From assembly GCA_027624795.1 (NCBI GenBank), contig JAQBTX010000006.1, positions 1 through 32,802 of the forward strand: a DNA stretch of 32,802 nt, read 5' to 3'. Each line of letters begins with the position of its first letter. Position 1 is the first letter of the stretch. This DNA is from a bacterium (GTDB lineage Bacteria > Patescibacteriota > Microgenomatia > UBA1406 > GWC2-37-13). Below the pieces are notes generated by a model that saw only the letters and a list, made by a program, of their open reading frames with translations, was not told the DNA's origin and searched no databases. Position numbers and translations under genes: made by a program. Below, piece by piece: positions 1-9,095 of the stretch.

Positions 1-1
1 A

Positions 2-751
2 CGGCTCATACTTCCTTATTATTTATATTTAATAGCACTTTTCGGTACTCTTTTTATTATTGACCCTTCCTCGTTGTCTGCCGATATGGTAATCAAAAAA
101 TTCCTCCTCTTCCAAGGACGCGACTTAAGCTGGTTAGTAGTACTCTTTATAATCTTTATTCCTTTATTTTCATTTTTGGAATATGCATATCAAAAAAATC
201 GCATGCTATTTAAGCTCATTGGTACAATAGCCCTCATATCATCGATCTTTTTGCTGACCAATACTGTTGATGTACCCTTTCGCTGGGTGATGTGGATCCC
301 GTGGATGGTGTATTTAATTTTTACTCTTTTCTATGCTAAAGGATTACTTTCTCATAAAATGGTGGGTTTGCTTCTTGTCTTGAGTGCATTGACTTTTTTT
401 GTAACACGAGGGGTGTTGATAGAAACAGACCACACATTAACACTTACTGAAAATAAGTATCCGCCAAATATCTTTTATCTTTCTTACGGTATATTCTGGA
501 CCATACTCTTATATGAGCTCCATTCATTTCTTGATACTCGCAATGTGATTCCCATTACAGTACGAAAGAGTTTTGATTTTTTGAGTACTTATGCATATTC
601 ATTATTTTTTATTCATTTTTGGTATGTGGTTATTCTTCAAAAAGTAATTGATTACAAAATGCTTGAATGGTGGGGATTTTTTGGAGTAGTGCTAGGGGCT
701 TCGATTGTTACTCAGGTAGCAATCAACAAAACAAGAAAGCTGATCTTATAG
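2..751 (+). CDS. Multi-pass membrane protein, C-terminal part of an acyltransferase-3-like protein (5'-truncated by the window edge)
   Basis: The reading frame stays open upstream of the listed start (RLILPYYLYLIALFGTLFIIDPSS...), so the gene begins outside the window. Many hydrophobic helices; terminal 'YSLFFIHFWYVVI' resembles the acyltransferase-3 family. Confidence 0.55.
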   Translation, partial: RLILPYYLYLIALFGTLFIIDPSSLSADMVIKKFLLFQGRDLSWLVVLFIIFIPLFSFLEYAYQKNRMLFKLIGTIALISSIFLLTNTVDVPFRWVMWIPWMVYLIFTLFYAKGLLSHKMVGLLLVLSALTFFVTRGVLIETDHTLTLTENKYPPNIFYLSYGIFWTILLYELHSFLDTRNVIPITVRKSFDFLSTYAYSLFFIHFWYVVILQKVIDYKMLEWWGFFGVVLGASIVTQVAINKTRKLIL

Positions 752-755
752 TAAA

Positions 756-786
756 AGGGTCTGTCCCTAATTTAGGGACAGACCCT
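756..786 (-). terminator. Perfect inverted repeat between convergent genes, likely terminator for the minus-strand gene
   Basis: AGGGTCTGTCCCTAA-T-TTAGGGACAGACCCT, 15-bp arms. The minus strand continues with TTTT after the stem. Confidence 0.6.
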
Positions 787-797
787 AAAAAAACTGT

Positions 798-2486
798 TTA
801 CTTTCTTTCTACGTTAAAAAGAGGTCCTACGATCTGAATATTTGCAGGGGCACGAAGATTGAATCGATCTTTAAACTCACCGGAAGAAAAGCCTTCGCCA
901 TTAATGGTTACGGTGGTAGATTTTCCCGAACCAAAATCTGCTGAAACTGAAATGCTTGAAACGCTCTCTAAGGGTGAGCCTCCTTTGTTTCGAAGCTCTT
1001 GTTTTACTTTATCGGGACTCCAGGTCTCTTTCCCTGCTGGATTTGGCTTATCGAGTTGATATAAATTCTCAGCAGTACTTGAATCTCGCTTTACCAACAT
1101 GAGAGTATTTACAATATCAGCCACTTCTTCTGATTTGAGCCATGCGGTATTTGCATATTCACTTCGATATCCCCAATCGCAGTAAAACCATGGAGACTCT
1201 TTGTCATATGCACGGTCATTGAGCTCGCTAAAACTTCCGGGGTTGCCGTCACGTCCATCAAATTTGCTAATGTTTAAGATGTATCCTCCATGGGTAGATG
1301 CATATTCGGTAAAGCCTGGACTTCCGCCATCCATCAAAACCCACCCCGCAGTATCATTTACTGCCTGCTCCCAGTTTCCTCCCTTTACTTCTGGTTTAAA
1401 TACCTGACAGGCTTCGGTTGTACAAATTGACCCAATACGATTCATCTTATTAAGAGCATATGTTCGAGCAGCAACAGCTTGGGCTTTAAGTGCTGCCATG
1501 CCCCCTTGGTCACCCCAGCTATTGGGGACCTCATAAATTCTTTTTACATAATCTTCTATAGTAAAGGTCTTGTGGCCATCTACATTTACAGGGGTGTTTT
1601 GGTCATATCCTGTGTTAAGAGACATGCCAGGATAATATTCGCTTAAGATTTGCTCAGGAGATTGTCCGGCTTTTGCTCTTCCCAAAGCTCCATATTGGTT
1701 TAAGCCATTTCGATGAGGGGCGCCATAGGTAAAAAAGGCAATGGCTGAAGAAAACCCAGGATTTATACCTCTGTCGTCAGAGCATCCCCGCGCAGATGTG
1801 CCCGCAGAACGGGGAATATTTAAGCTAGAAAGTCGTTGAGAAAGTATTTCTTGTTGCCTCGCTGAAAGTGAAACAATCTCATTTTTAAGTTCCTGTTGAT
1901 ATTTTTTAGCGCTAAGAACCTCCCCCTCTAAGAATGATGATTGTTTGTCTATTTGCTCCTTTATGGGAATAAGTCTCTCTTTTTCATCTTCGAGCTTTAA
2001 TTTCTTTTTTTCAATATCTTTTACCAACAACACCACTCGTACGATTGTCCTTTTATCATCGTCGAGTAAATTTTGCTGATAGGAATAGTGCTTGAGCGAT
2101 GTGTTGAAATTATCACTTACCAATAGCTCTATAAGTGCATCCTTTGCCTTATATTGTTGTTTGTAGAGTGATGCAATTCGCTCATCTAAAATGGCTTTTT
2201 GTGAAACAAGACGTTCTTCGCCACTTATAATTTCTGCTTCTTTTTTTATGATTCCTTGTTCGATGGCCAAAACAGATGCTTTGATACTTGCAATTTGCGC
2301 GTTAAGTCCAGCAAGTTGTTGCTCGTTTATTTCTGTTGCATTTTGCGAGCCCTGAAGATCGGTGTTGAGCTTTGATAATTTTGCATTAATATCTTCAAGT
2401 TCATCTGCGCGTACTGCACTTGGAGAAATGAGTATAGTAAATAATAGTATGACAATAGTGGCGTGAGTAAAGAATCTGAAGTGCAT
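798..2486 (-). CDS. Secreted coiled-coil protein with SpoIID/LytB-type domain
   Basis: Signal peptide (LLFTILISPSAVRA), PcsB-like coiled coil, then SpoIID-like 'YGAPHRNGLNQYGALGRAKAGQSPEQILSEYYPG' and 'ALKAQAVAARTYAL'. Confidence 0.85.
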   Translation of the reverse strand: MHFRFFTHATIVILLFTILISPSAVRADELEDINAKLSKLNTDLQGSQNATEINEQQLAGLNAQIASIKASVLAIEQGIIKKEAEIISGEERLVSQKAILDERIASLYKQQYKAKDALIELLVSDNFNTSLKHYSYQQNLLDDDKRTIVRVVLLVKDIEKKKLKLEDEKERLIPIKEQIDKQSSFLEGEVLSAKKYQQELKNEIVSLSARQQEILSQRLSSLNIPRSAGTSARGCSDDRGINPGFSSAIAFFTYGAPHRNGLNQYGALGRAKAGQSPEQILSEYYPGMSLNTGYDQNTPVNVDGHKTFTIEDYVKRIYEVPNSWGDQGGMAALKAQAVAARTYALNKMNRIGSICTTEACQVFKPEVKGGNWEQAVNDTAGWVLMDGGSPGFTEYASTHGGYILNISKFDGRDGNPGSFSELNDRAYDKESPWFYCDWGYRSEYANTAWLKSEEVADIVNTLMLVKRDSSTAENLYQLDKPNPAGKETWSPDKVKQELRNKGGSPLESVSSISVSADFGSGKSTTVTINGEGFSSGEFKDRFNLRAPANIQIVGPLFNVERK

Positions 2487-2517
2487 GATTTAATTATAGT
2501 TTATACTAATAGGTATT

Positions 2518-3399
2518 ATGAAGCTTCTGACATCTTTATTACTCTATGTTGGTCTATTTCTTATAATAATTATAGGTGCTCCCGTGGTTTTATCCGCGAA
2601 ACCTACTCATCTCCAGATGTCTTGCGCTGGAGCTGGTACTGCAACCTTTTCTTGGACCGGAGTAAGTGGAGTAAATGATTATATTTTGCGCATTAGTAAT
2701 GAACCAGCAGGAGATTGGTTTAATGGTGCAGCTGGTGACCAATGGGTTTGCGTCCAGGGAACCTCTGCAACCAGAGCTATTATTCCTGGCTCACCATATG
2801 AAAAATGGAGTGTAGAACCTTCAAATGCTGGTTGTACGAGCCGGACAAGTCAGGTTTCAGCCCCCAGGTTTCGTTGTGATTCAACAAGTTTTAATTGTAC
2901 AGCCCCTGGTGTAAGGTGCATCGAATGCGATGCATGTGGATATTGTTTGGGAAAACCTGCTCCAGGGAATTGGGAAAAGTGTAGTGCGTGCATATACCCA
3001 GGCGCTAGTAGTGACCCGACTTACAATAACACTTTAGCAGTTGATCCTGATCCGGGAGTAAATAAGCCATATAGACAACCTGCCAAGGGAAAATATTTTA
3101 CTCAACTTGGTTGCATAGATACAAACCTATCTTCCTTTCAAGACGCACGGGCTGCTGGGGGTGTGCTTAATTTTATTCTTAGTAAAGTCATATTCCCCAT
3201 TACCGGCATCCTTGCTTTTATGAGTATTATATATGGCGCATTTCTTTTGGCTACATCACAAGACGATCAGTTGCAAATTCAGAGGGGACGTCGGTTTATT
3301 TATGGAGGCATTGTTGGAGCAATCTTTACCTTTAGTGTGGTGCTTATTATAAACACGATTGGAACAGATATACTAAAGATTCCAGGATTCAGTCGATAA
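2518..3399 (+). CDS. Secreted Cys-rich protein with C-terminal two-helix TrbC/VirB2 pilin-like module
   Basis: N-terminal signal, CxxC-rich centre (CIECDACGYC), C-terminal paired TM helices 'GILAFMSIIYGAFLLATS...GAIFTFSVVLIINTIG'. Confidence 0.6.
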   Translation: MKLLTSLLLYVGLFLIIIIGAPVVLSAKPTHLQMSCAGAGTATFSWTGVSGVNDYILRISNEPAGDWFNGAAGDQWVCVQGTSATRAIIPGSPYEKWSVEPSNAGCTSRTSQVSAPRFRCDSTSFNCTAPGVRCIECDACGYCLGKPAPGNWEKCSACIYPGASSDPTYNNTLAVDPDPGVNKPYRQPAKGKYFTQLGCIDTNLSSFQDARAAGGVLNFILSKVIFPITGILAFMSIIYGAFLLATSQDDQLQIQRGRRFIYGGIVGAIFTFSVVLIINTIGTDILKIPGFSR

Positions 3400-3405
3400 T
3401 AAAAA

Positions 3406-4401
3406 CTACAATATGTAAATAAGAAGAATAATCACACCTCCCCATAATGCTATGGTTACTAGTAGGGGTTTGTCTGTTGTTATAATTTTCTCTGGTCGCT
3501 CTCCTTCTTCATGTTCATACAACAACTGTGCATAACGCGAAATTCCATACACTACAAAAGGAATCGTAATCATCATGAGCTTACGTGCTTCTAGTGATGA
3601 TGAAAGTCCAGGGATTGATCGTATGATATTTTGCTTTTCACACTCGGCAATCTCTTTAGAATTTCGATATAGGTTTCTACACAAACTGCTACCTTCATTG
3701 TCAATCTTTTGCTGTGATGGGTCAATATAAAGGGTGTAGGCAAAAAGTGCATACGACACAATAGTCAGTGTGGCAAATGTAGTTGAAAGAAAATACAACA
3801 TGTGGTTTTTATATCGAAAAAGTGACTCTCTTGTTTTACTCCCTTGGGTGACAAGTTCAGCATGACGCTTAATAGTGGCCATAAAAAGAGATATAAAAAA
3901 TATGGTAAGAAGAAGCCATATAGGAATGTGGTACCCCGTTGCAACTACTCCCGCAAGTGCTCGTAATACAAATGAAAGAGATATGGTAAAAATGTCGATG
4001 ATTGGAAATTTTTTAAGATAGAGTGAATAATAAAAATGAAGAAGAAGGAATATGAGAGAAAGTAAAAAGAGAGAAAATGAAAACATAAGCGCCAATAATA
4101 GAGATGCTATGGTAAGAAGAAATACAATAAACGTTGCCTGCGGTATGCTTATAGATCCAGATGCAAGAGGGCGAAATTTTTTGATAGGGTGCTTTTGGTC
4201 ATATTGGTAATCTATGATGTCATTTAGCACATAAGAGGTGGATGACAACAAGCAAAATATGAAAAAAGCATATAGTGATGCCTGTATAAGAACGAGGTCA
4301 AAGAGTTTCCCTGCAAACAATAATGCTGCAAATATGATGAGGTTTTTTATCCATTGATTTACGCGCAAAGCCCGCGCGTATATATAGAAAGTTTTTCTCA
4401 T
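3406..4401 (-). CDS. UbiA-family prenyltransferase, decaprenyl-phosphate phosphoribosyltransferase-like
   Basis: 'RVNQWIKNLIIFAALLFAGKLFD' and 'YVLNDIIDYQYDQKHPIKKFRPLASGSI' (UbiA NDxxDxxxD-like motif); multi-pass membrane protein. Confidence 0.85.
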   Translation of the reverse strand: MRKTFYIYARALRVNQWIKNLIIFAALLFAGKLFDLVLIQASLYAFFIFCLLSSTSYVLNDIIDYQYDQKHPIKKFRPLASGSISIPQATFIVFLLTIASLLLALMFSFSLFLLSLIFLLLHFYYSLYLKKFPIIDIFTISLSFVLRALAGVVATGYHIPIWLLLTIFFISLFMATIKRHAELVTQGSKTRESLFRYKNHMLYFLSTTFATLTIVSYALFAYTLYIDPSQQKIDNEGSSLCRNLYRNSKEIAECEKQNIIRSIPGLSSSLEARKLMMITIPFVVYGISRYAQLLYEHEEGERPEKIITTDKPLLVTIALWGGVIILLIYIL

Positions 4402-4439
4402 GGGTTCAATTGGTTAGATTATACACTATTTGATACTTA

Positions 4440-4736
4440 CTAAATGACACGAAGTAATCTGAAAAATAAGAAACTTATGAAGTAAAACAAGACAACCTGA
4501 AATATAGAAAGATAGAGGGTAAGAAAAAGAGTGATTATAGCAAGAATAAAAAACGCTTCATTATGAATGGCGGGTAATAATCCTTTAGTGAGAAGCATAA
4601 GTATTGATATGGTGAGAAGTGCTTGTGGCTCAAACCACCACAATTCCCACCCCAATATCATGGCAAGTCCCAAGAGAACTGCCGCAAGGATAAGAAATAT
4701 CTCTTTAGTATCGAAAAAGAATGGTCCAAAATACAT
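4440..4736 (-). CDS. Small hydrophobic membrane protein, unknown function
   Basis: 98-aa hydrophobic ORF in a minus-strand cluster. Confidence 0.5.
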   Translation of the reverse strand: MYFGPFFFDTKEIFLILAAVLLGLAMILGWELWWFEPQALLTISILMLLTKGLLPAIHNEAFFILAIITLFLTLYLSIFQVVLFYFISFLFFRLLRVI

Positions 4737-4745
4737 ATAATTATT

Positions 4746-5138
4746 CTACAGGGGTATGTAAACTTTTACTACTCTTCCATCACTTAAGGTAACACTATGA
4801 ACTTGGAGTTGCGTTCCTTTATCTATTCGCACGATGGTCTTGCCTGTTTCTGGGTGTTCTGCTGCATACACGCCTGTTTTGATCGGAGTGTAATTCAACC
4901 CTTCAACAGATTTTACTTGCTGAATCTTTGCAGTTTGCACTATATTATTTCGCGCGTCACTATCTGTGGGATTTTGTATGAAAGCCATCACGCTTGCGGG
5001 AATAGCGCGCAAATTCCCCGCTAAATTGGGGTTAAGTTGTGGAGTGTTTGCCACAAATACGTGGGGTGACCCATAGGAGGCAAAGATAAAAGCAATTGCC
5101 ATGCCGACTACTATCATGATTCGTTTATATCTATTCAT
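4746..5138 (-). CDS. Secreted hypothetical protein
   Basis: Start moved from ORF-track 5171 to ATG at 5138, which overlaps the upstream TGA (ATGA, 5135-5138). Begins MNRYKRIMIVVGMAIAFIFA, a signal-anchor sequence. Confidence 0.6.
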   Translation of the reverse strand: MNRYKRIMIVVGMAIAFIFASYGSPHVFVANTPQLNPNLAGNLRAIPASVMAFIQNPTDSDARNNIVQTAKIQQVKSVEGLNYTPIKTGVYAAEHPETGKTIVRIDKGTQLQVHSVTLSDGRVVKVYIPL

Positions 5139-6331
5139 ATTTGTTGTTGTGGTGGTGTAATCATAATACATTCCTGAACACCATTTATACCTACGCCTTG
5201 TGCTGCACTTGCTAGTGTGCTGCCATCACATGTAGGAAGGTATACGGTATCTGAAACTGTAATAACTATTGGTGTTGCGCTTGTTGCTGCTGTTGCGATT
5301 GGGGTGGGTGAAGGAGTAGCTCCTGGATTGGAAGTTGGTGTGGGGGCTGATGTTGTTCCTGGCGCCGTTGTGGCGGTTGGTGCAGCCCCTTGTGTTATTG
5401 GAGCGCAAGAAATAGTTCCATTAGAATTGGAGCAATTATATGCTTTCTCATAGCAGATCGAGTTGTTATTCCTTTCAATTTCTATATAAAAATCACGTGA
5501 TGCTCCATCGGCAATTTCAATCGAAGAAAAATTACCAATCGATGTATCTGCCCAAAAAGTGGAATTAAATGCAGGGCCTTCAATATGGGTGCCTTTATTT
5601 CCTAATATGTCAGCGCGTGCTACTTTTGGACCAAGATCGCTAGATTTATTCATTTTTACTTCAAATTTTGATATGTTATTGTTGGTCACCTCTACATATA
5701 GTCCAGTTGCTGAGCAGGTTTGATTTGCAGCTTGTGGGTTGGTTGCCGCCGTTGTGGGATTTGTCCCACCGCCTCCCCCATCATTACCCCCACCTCCAGA
5801 ATTGTTCCCGGCAAATAAAGCTATTACAGTACTTGCTGGAATGGTTGCTGTTGTCACACATGTTGGTTTTTTAAAACTATATGTGACGATTTTAAGGGTT
5901 TTACTTGAATCAATGGTGTCGACATATTTATATAGGGGCACGCTTCCAACACCATTACTATTCCACACCCAGTTTATTGCGCTTGCTGGACCTCCTTTGG
6001 GGTCTTGTGCGGCTATTAATATATCGTCAGCCCCCCCGTCGTTTGGATTGTCATCTTGGATAATTGCACAGACATATTCTTTTTCCTTTTGGGGAACTGT
6101 TACTTGACACACTGGTAATGTGGTTTGGAGAAAATGATTACTACCAGAAACAAAAGTGGGGGTTCCTAAGGGACAAGCTGTTTCACCGGCTCGGGTTTCA
6201 GTAGTCTGAATTTCTTTATTGAGGGTAGTAGTTACAAGTGTAGCCACGGCAAGAATGGCGAAAGTAGTAAGAATAACAACGGTAGATATCTCTCCTTGTT
6301 TGACATTCATAGATACCATCATTATAGACAC
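5135..6331 (-). CDS. Surface or pilin-like protein with N-terminal TM and Thr/Ser/Pro-rich C-terminal stalk
   Basis: 'GEISTVVILTTFAILAVATLVTTTLNKE' N-terminal helix; low-complexity 'APTATTAPGTTSAPTPTSNPGATPSPTP' stretch. Confidence 0.6.
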   Translation of the reverse strand: MSIMMVSMNVKQGEISTVVILTTFAILAVATLVTTTLNKEIQTTETRAGETACPLGTPTFVSGSNHFLQTTLPVCQVTVPQKEKEYVCAIIQDDNPNDGGADDILIAAQDPKGGPASAINWVWNSNGVGSVPLYKYVDTIDSSKTLKIVTYSFKKPTCVTTATIPASTVIALFAGNNSGGGGNDGGGGGTNPTTAATNPQAANQTCSATGLYVEVTNNNISKFEVKMNKSSDLGPKVARADILGNKGTHIEGPAFNSTFWADTSIGNFSSIEIADGASRDFYIEIERNNNSICYEKAYNCSNSNGTISCAPITQGAAPTATTAPGTTSAPTPTSNPGATPSPTPIATAATSATPIVITVSDTVYLPTCDGSTLASAAQGVGINGVQECIMITPPQQQI

Positions 6332-6360
6332 AGTTACGAACGATCACAACTATTAACTAG

Positions 6361-6366
6361 TATAAT
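6361..6366 (+). promoter_or_regulatory. -10 box TATAAT for manA, 5 nt before the ATG
   Basis: TATAAT-GAGAT-ATG; no room for a Shine-Dalgarno sequence. Confidence 0.5.
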
Positions 6367-6371
6367 GAGAT

Positions 6372-7433
6372 ATGCGACCCTACCTCATTGTTCCGCAACT
6401 TATCGAACAACCCACATGGGGAGGAGACTATATAGTTCATTTAAAAGGTTGGGATGATTTGAAAAAGATCAAGGTCGGCAAAATTGGTCAAAGCTACGAG
6501 TTGTCTGGCTCATCGCTTTTAGCAACCAATATTATTAGTAGTGACGATCTGGGACTCTACAAACCCAACACTACTACTCCACTTGAGTCGGTTTTGGAAC
6601 CAGATGAACACATGCCGCTTCTTATTAAATTAAATCAAGCACGAGGTAATTCGTTTCAGCTCCATATTAAACCAGGTGAGAAAAATGATGTGTGGAAAGC
6701 CAAACCTGAGTCGTGGTACTTTTTGGAAAAAGGGTGTGTAACTTTAGGGCTTAATCCCAAAACTTCCACAGAAGATTATAAAAAGGCCTGCCAAACTATA
6801 GAATCGTTTATGAAAAATCTATCTTCTCAAATAAAAAGCAAGTCACTTGCATTAAATGATGCACGGCTTCAAGCTAATTTATTTATACAAAAACTAAACC
6901 CATGGCAGTATGTTAATCTCTATAAGGTTGATCAGTTTAGCCTTATTGATCTATCTATGGGCGCTATTCATCACTCGTGGGAAGAAGATCCAGATAATAA
7001 TGTGGGAAATGTGGTGTATGAGGTGCAACTGGATGTAAGTGATGACGAATCGACTATGAGATCGTTTGACCAAGGGAAGATAAAAGATGATGGAAGTATA
7101 CGCCCCATAACTATTGATGACTATTTTACTCACATAGACGCAGCCCCCGAACACAACACTCTTGATTACTTAGCGCGCACCCCACAAGAAGAATTATTGC
7201 TCGCAACAGAGTTCTATGTATTGAATCGGATGGAAATAACAAGTAAACGATCTATTCAAATGAAGGATTTGTGGCATCATGTATATGTACAAAACGGAAC
7301 AATAAGCCTTGTGGGAGCTGGAAGAACGCTTCATATCACTAAGGGCCATTCATGTTTTATTCCATCTGGCGTAAGTAACTATACTGTATCATCAACTAAT
7401 GCAACGATATTAATTACTCATTTACCACAATGA
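6372..7433 (+). CDS. manA: Mannose-6-phosphate isomerase, class I
   Basis: 'EQPTWGG' N-terminus, 'LIKLNQARGNSFQLHIKPG' cupin motif and C-terminal cupin fold. Confidence 0.8.
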   Translation: MRPYLIVPQLIEQPTWGGDYIVHLKGWDDLKKIKVGKIGQSYELSGSSLLATNIISSDDLGLYKPNTTTPLESVLEPDEHMPLLIKLNQARGNSFQLHIKPGEKNDVWKAKPESWYFLEKGCVTLGLNPKTSTEDYKKACQTIESFMKNLSSQIKSKSLALNDARLQANLFIQKLNPWQYVNLYKVDQFSLIDLSMGAIHHSWEEDPDNNVGNVVYEVQLDVSDDESTMRSFDQGKIKDDGSIRPITIDDYFTHIDAAPEHNTLDYLARTPQEELLLATEFYVLNRMEITSKRSIQMKDLWHHVYVQNGTISLVGAGRTLHITKGHSCFIPSGVSNYTVSSTNATILITHLPQ

Positions 7434-8842
7434 AATTCTCATATCAAAACACTGCTCGAATAGTTGAAGATGAATTAATAAAAACAATAAATTCTCTTTC
7501 TGATTATCAGTCACACTTGAAAGATGTAGTAGCTACTAGAGGATATGACGCTGATGAGGCTTCCATGAATCTTCCATCAGATGTTAAGCTTATCCAAAGT
7601 GTAATGCAGATAGTTGACAAAAAGAAATCAGACAATCTCAAATACATTATTATCATAGGTATTGGTGGATCAAATTTAGGAACAAAAGCCATATATGACG
7701 GGCTTTATGGATATTACGACGTGTTGCGGACTGATCGATTTCCCAAAATGATATTTTTAGATACTCAAGATACTGATGTGTTATCAAATCTTTCTTCACT
7801 CCTCTCTTCCCTATCTGATCCTAATGAAATCATCATAAACGCCATCAGCAAATCGGGTGGCACCACCGAAACCATGGCAAATTTTGAGGTGGTCTTTGGT
7901 ATGTTGAAAGATCGCTTCTCCTCTATCGCCAACCGGATTGTATTTACTACTGATGAGAATTCTAAATTTGATTTAGCGGGAAAAAATAATTCCATTGATG
8001 TTCTCTATCTTCCTCAAAAAGTTGGTGGCCGGTATTCAATCTTTTCTTCAGTTGGCTTGTTCCCTCTTGCTTTGTTGGGGGTTGATATTGAAAAAATGAT
8101 GAGCAGTGCGGTAAAAATGCGGGATTTATGCGTTAATTCGGAAGGTTTAGAAAATATAGCGCTTGTTTCGGCAAGTATACTATTTATACTGTCACAACAA
8201 GGAAAAAATATCAATGACAATTTTATTTTTGCACCACAACTTGAATCTATGGGTAAGTGGTACCGACAACTCATGGGGGAGAGTGTTGGAAAAGATGGAA
8301 AGGGGATAACTCCAACCGTATCTATTGGGTCAACCGATTTACATTCAGTAGGGCAGTTGTACTTGGGCGGTCCTAAAGATAAAATAACCACATTTATTTA
8401 CATAAAGCCGACTGATGGGGGAGTCATAGTTCCTCAACAAGCATATTTGGGACTTATTGAAATGATTCAAGGAAAATCCATCTCATCTATTATGCAAGCT
8501 ATAGTACAGGGAACTAAAAAGGCATATGAAAACCAAAATCTACCATTTATGGAAATTGAACTCGATGAGATTTCTGTGTCTGAAATTGCTGCATTTATGC
8601 AGTTTAAAATGATCGAGATGATGTATTTGGGCAAACTCTTTGGGGTAAACACCTTCGATCAGCCGCATGTGGAGCTATATAAAACAGAGACAAAGAGAAT
8701 ATTAGAAGAATCATTGAAAGAAACCATGGAGATAATGTCCGATCCCACACTTATGGCGGCAATACAAGAAGGTGAGGCGGAGATAAAAGCCGGTAAAGGA
8801 ATTTCTTGGGAAGACGTCAAAAAAGAATTGGATTTAGAATAA
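7430..8842 (+). CDS. pgi: Glucose-6-phosphate isomerase with an appended antitoxin-like C-terminal tail
   Basis: 'IIIGIGGSNLGTKAIYDGL', 'ISKSGGTTETMANF', 'FAPQLESMGKWYRQLMGES', 'FGVNTFDQPHVELYK'. ATGA overlap with manA. Tail after residue ~427 is discussed under findings. Confidence 0.9.
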   Translation: MKFSYQNTARIVEDELIKTINSLSDYQSHLKDVVATRGYDADEASMNLPSDVKLIQSVMQIVDKKKSDNLKYIIIIGIGGSNLGTKAIYDGLYGYYDVLRTDRFPKMIFLDTQDTDVLSNLSSLLSSLSDPNEIIINAISKSGGTTETMANFEVVFGMLKDRFSSIANRIVFTTDENSKFDLAGKNNSIDVLYLPQKVGGRYSIFSSVGLFPLALLGVDIEKMMSSAVKMRDLCVNSEGLENIALVSASILFILSQQGKNINDNFIFAPQLESMGKWYRQLMGESVGKDGKGITPTVSIGSTDLHSVGQLYLGGPKDKITTFIYIKPTDGGVIVPQQAYLGLIEMIQGKSISSIMQAIVQGTKKAYENQNLPFMEIELDEISVSEIAAFMQFKMIEMMYLGKLFGVNTFDQPHVELYKTETKRILEESLKETMEIMSDPTLMAAIQEGEAEIKAGKGISWEDVKKELDLE

Positions 8843-9094
8843 ATGTACAAGATTGTTGTTTCTCCAAAAGCAATTAAAGAGCTGAAAATTATTAAAAAAC
8901 TTCATAGGGAGGCATTTAAAAAGACGCTTGAAGCGCTTATGGAAAATCCTTATGATGGCAAACCACTTAGTAAAGAAATGCTTGGGAAATACTCATATCG
9001 CGTAGGGGTTTATAGAATTATCTACTCAGTTAATAAGAAGGATAGAATGATCAATGTAATAACGGCGGGCCACAGAGGCATCGTATATCAGTAA
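8843..9094 (+). CDS. RelE/ParE-superfamily toxin-like protein
   Basis: 83 aa, 'MYKIVVSPKAIKELKIIKKLHREAFKKTLEALMENPYDGKPLSKEMLGKYSYRVGVYRIIYSVNKKDRMINVITAGHRG'. ATG directly abuts the pgi TAA. Confidence 0.85.
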   Translation: MYKIVVSPKAIKELKIIKKLHREAFKKTLEALMENPYDGKPLSKEMLGKYSYRVGVYRIIYSVNKKDRMINVITAGHRGIVYQ

Positions 9095-9095
9095 A

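Noticed and set aside
5217-5453. Plus-strand ORF rich in Val/Ala/Gly opposite the 5135-6331 CDS
   Set aside because: It is the antisense reading of the Thr/Pro/Ala-rich low-complexity stalk, with no independent support.
8014-8391. Minus-strand 125-aa ORF inside pgi
   Set aside because: Antisense to a strongly conserved gene; composition is typical of a shadow ORF.
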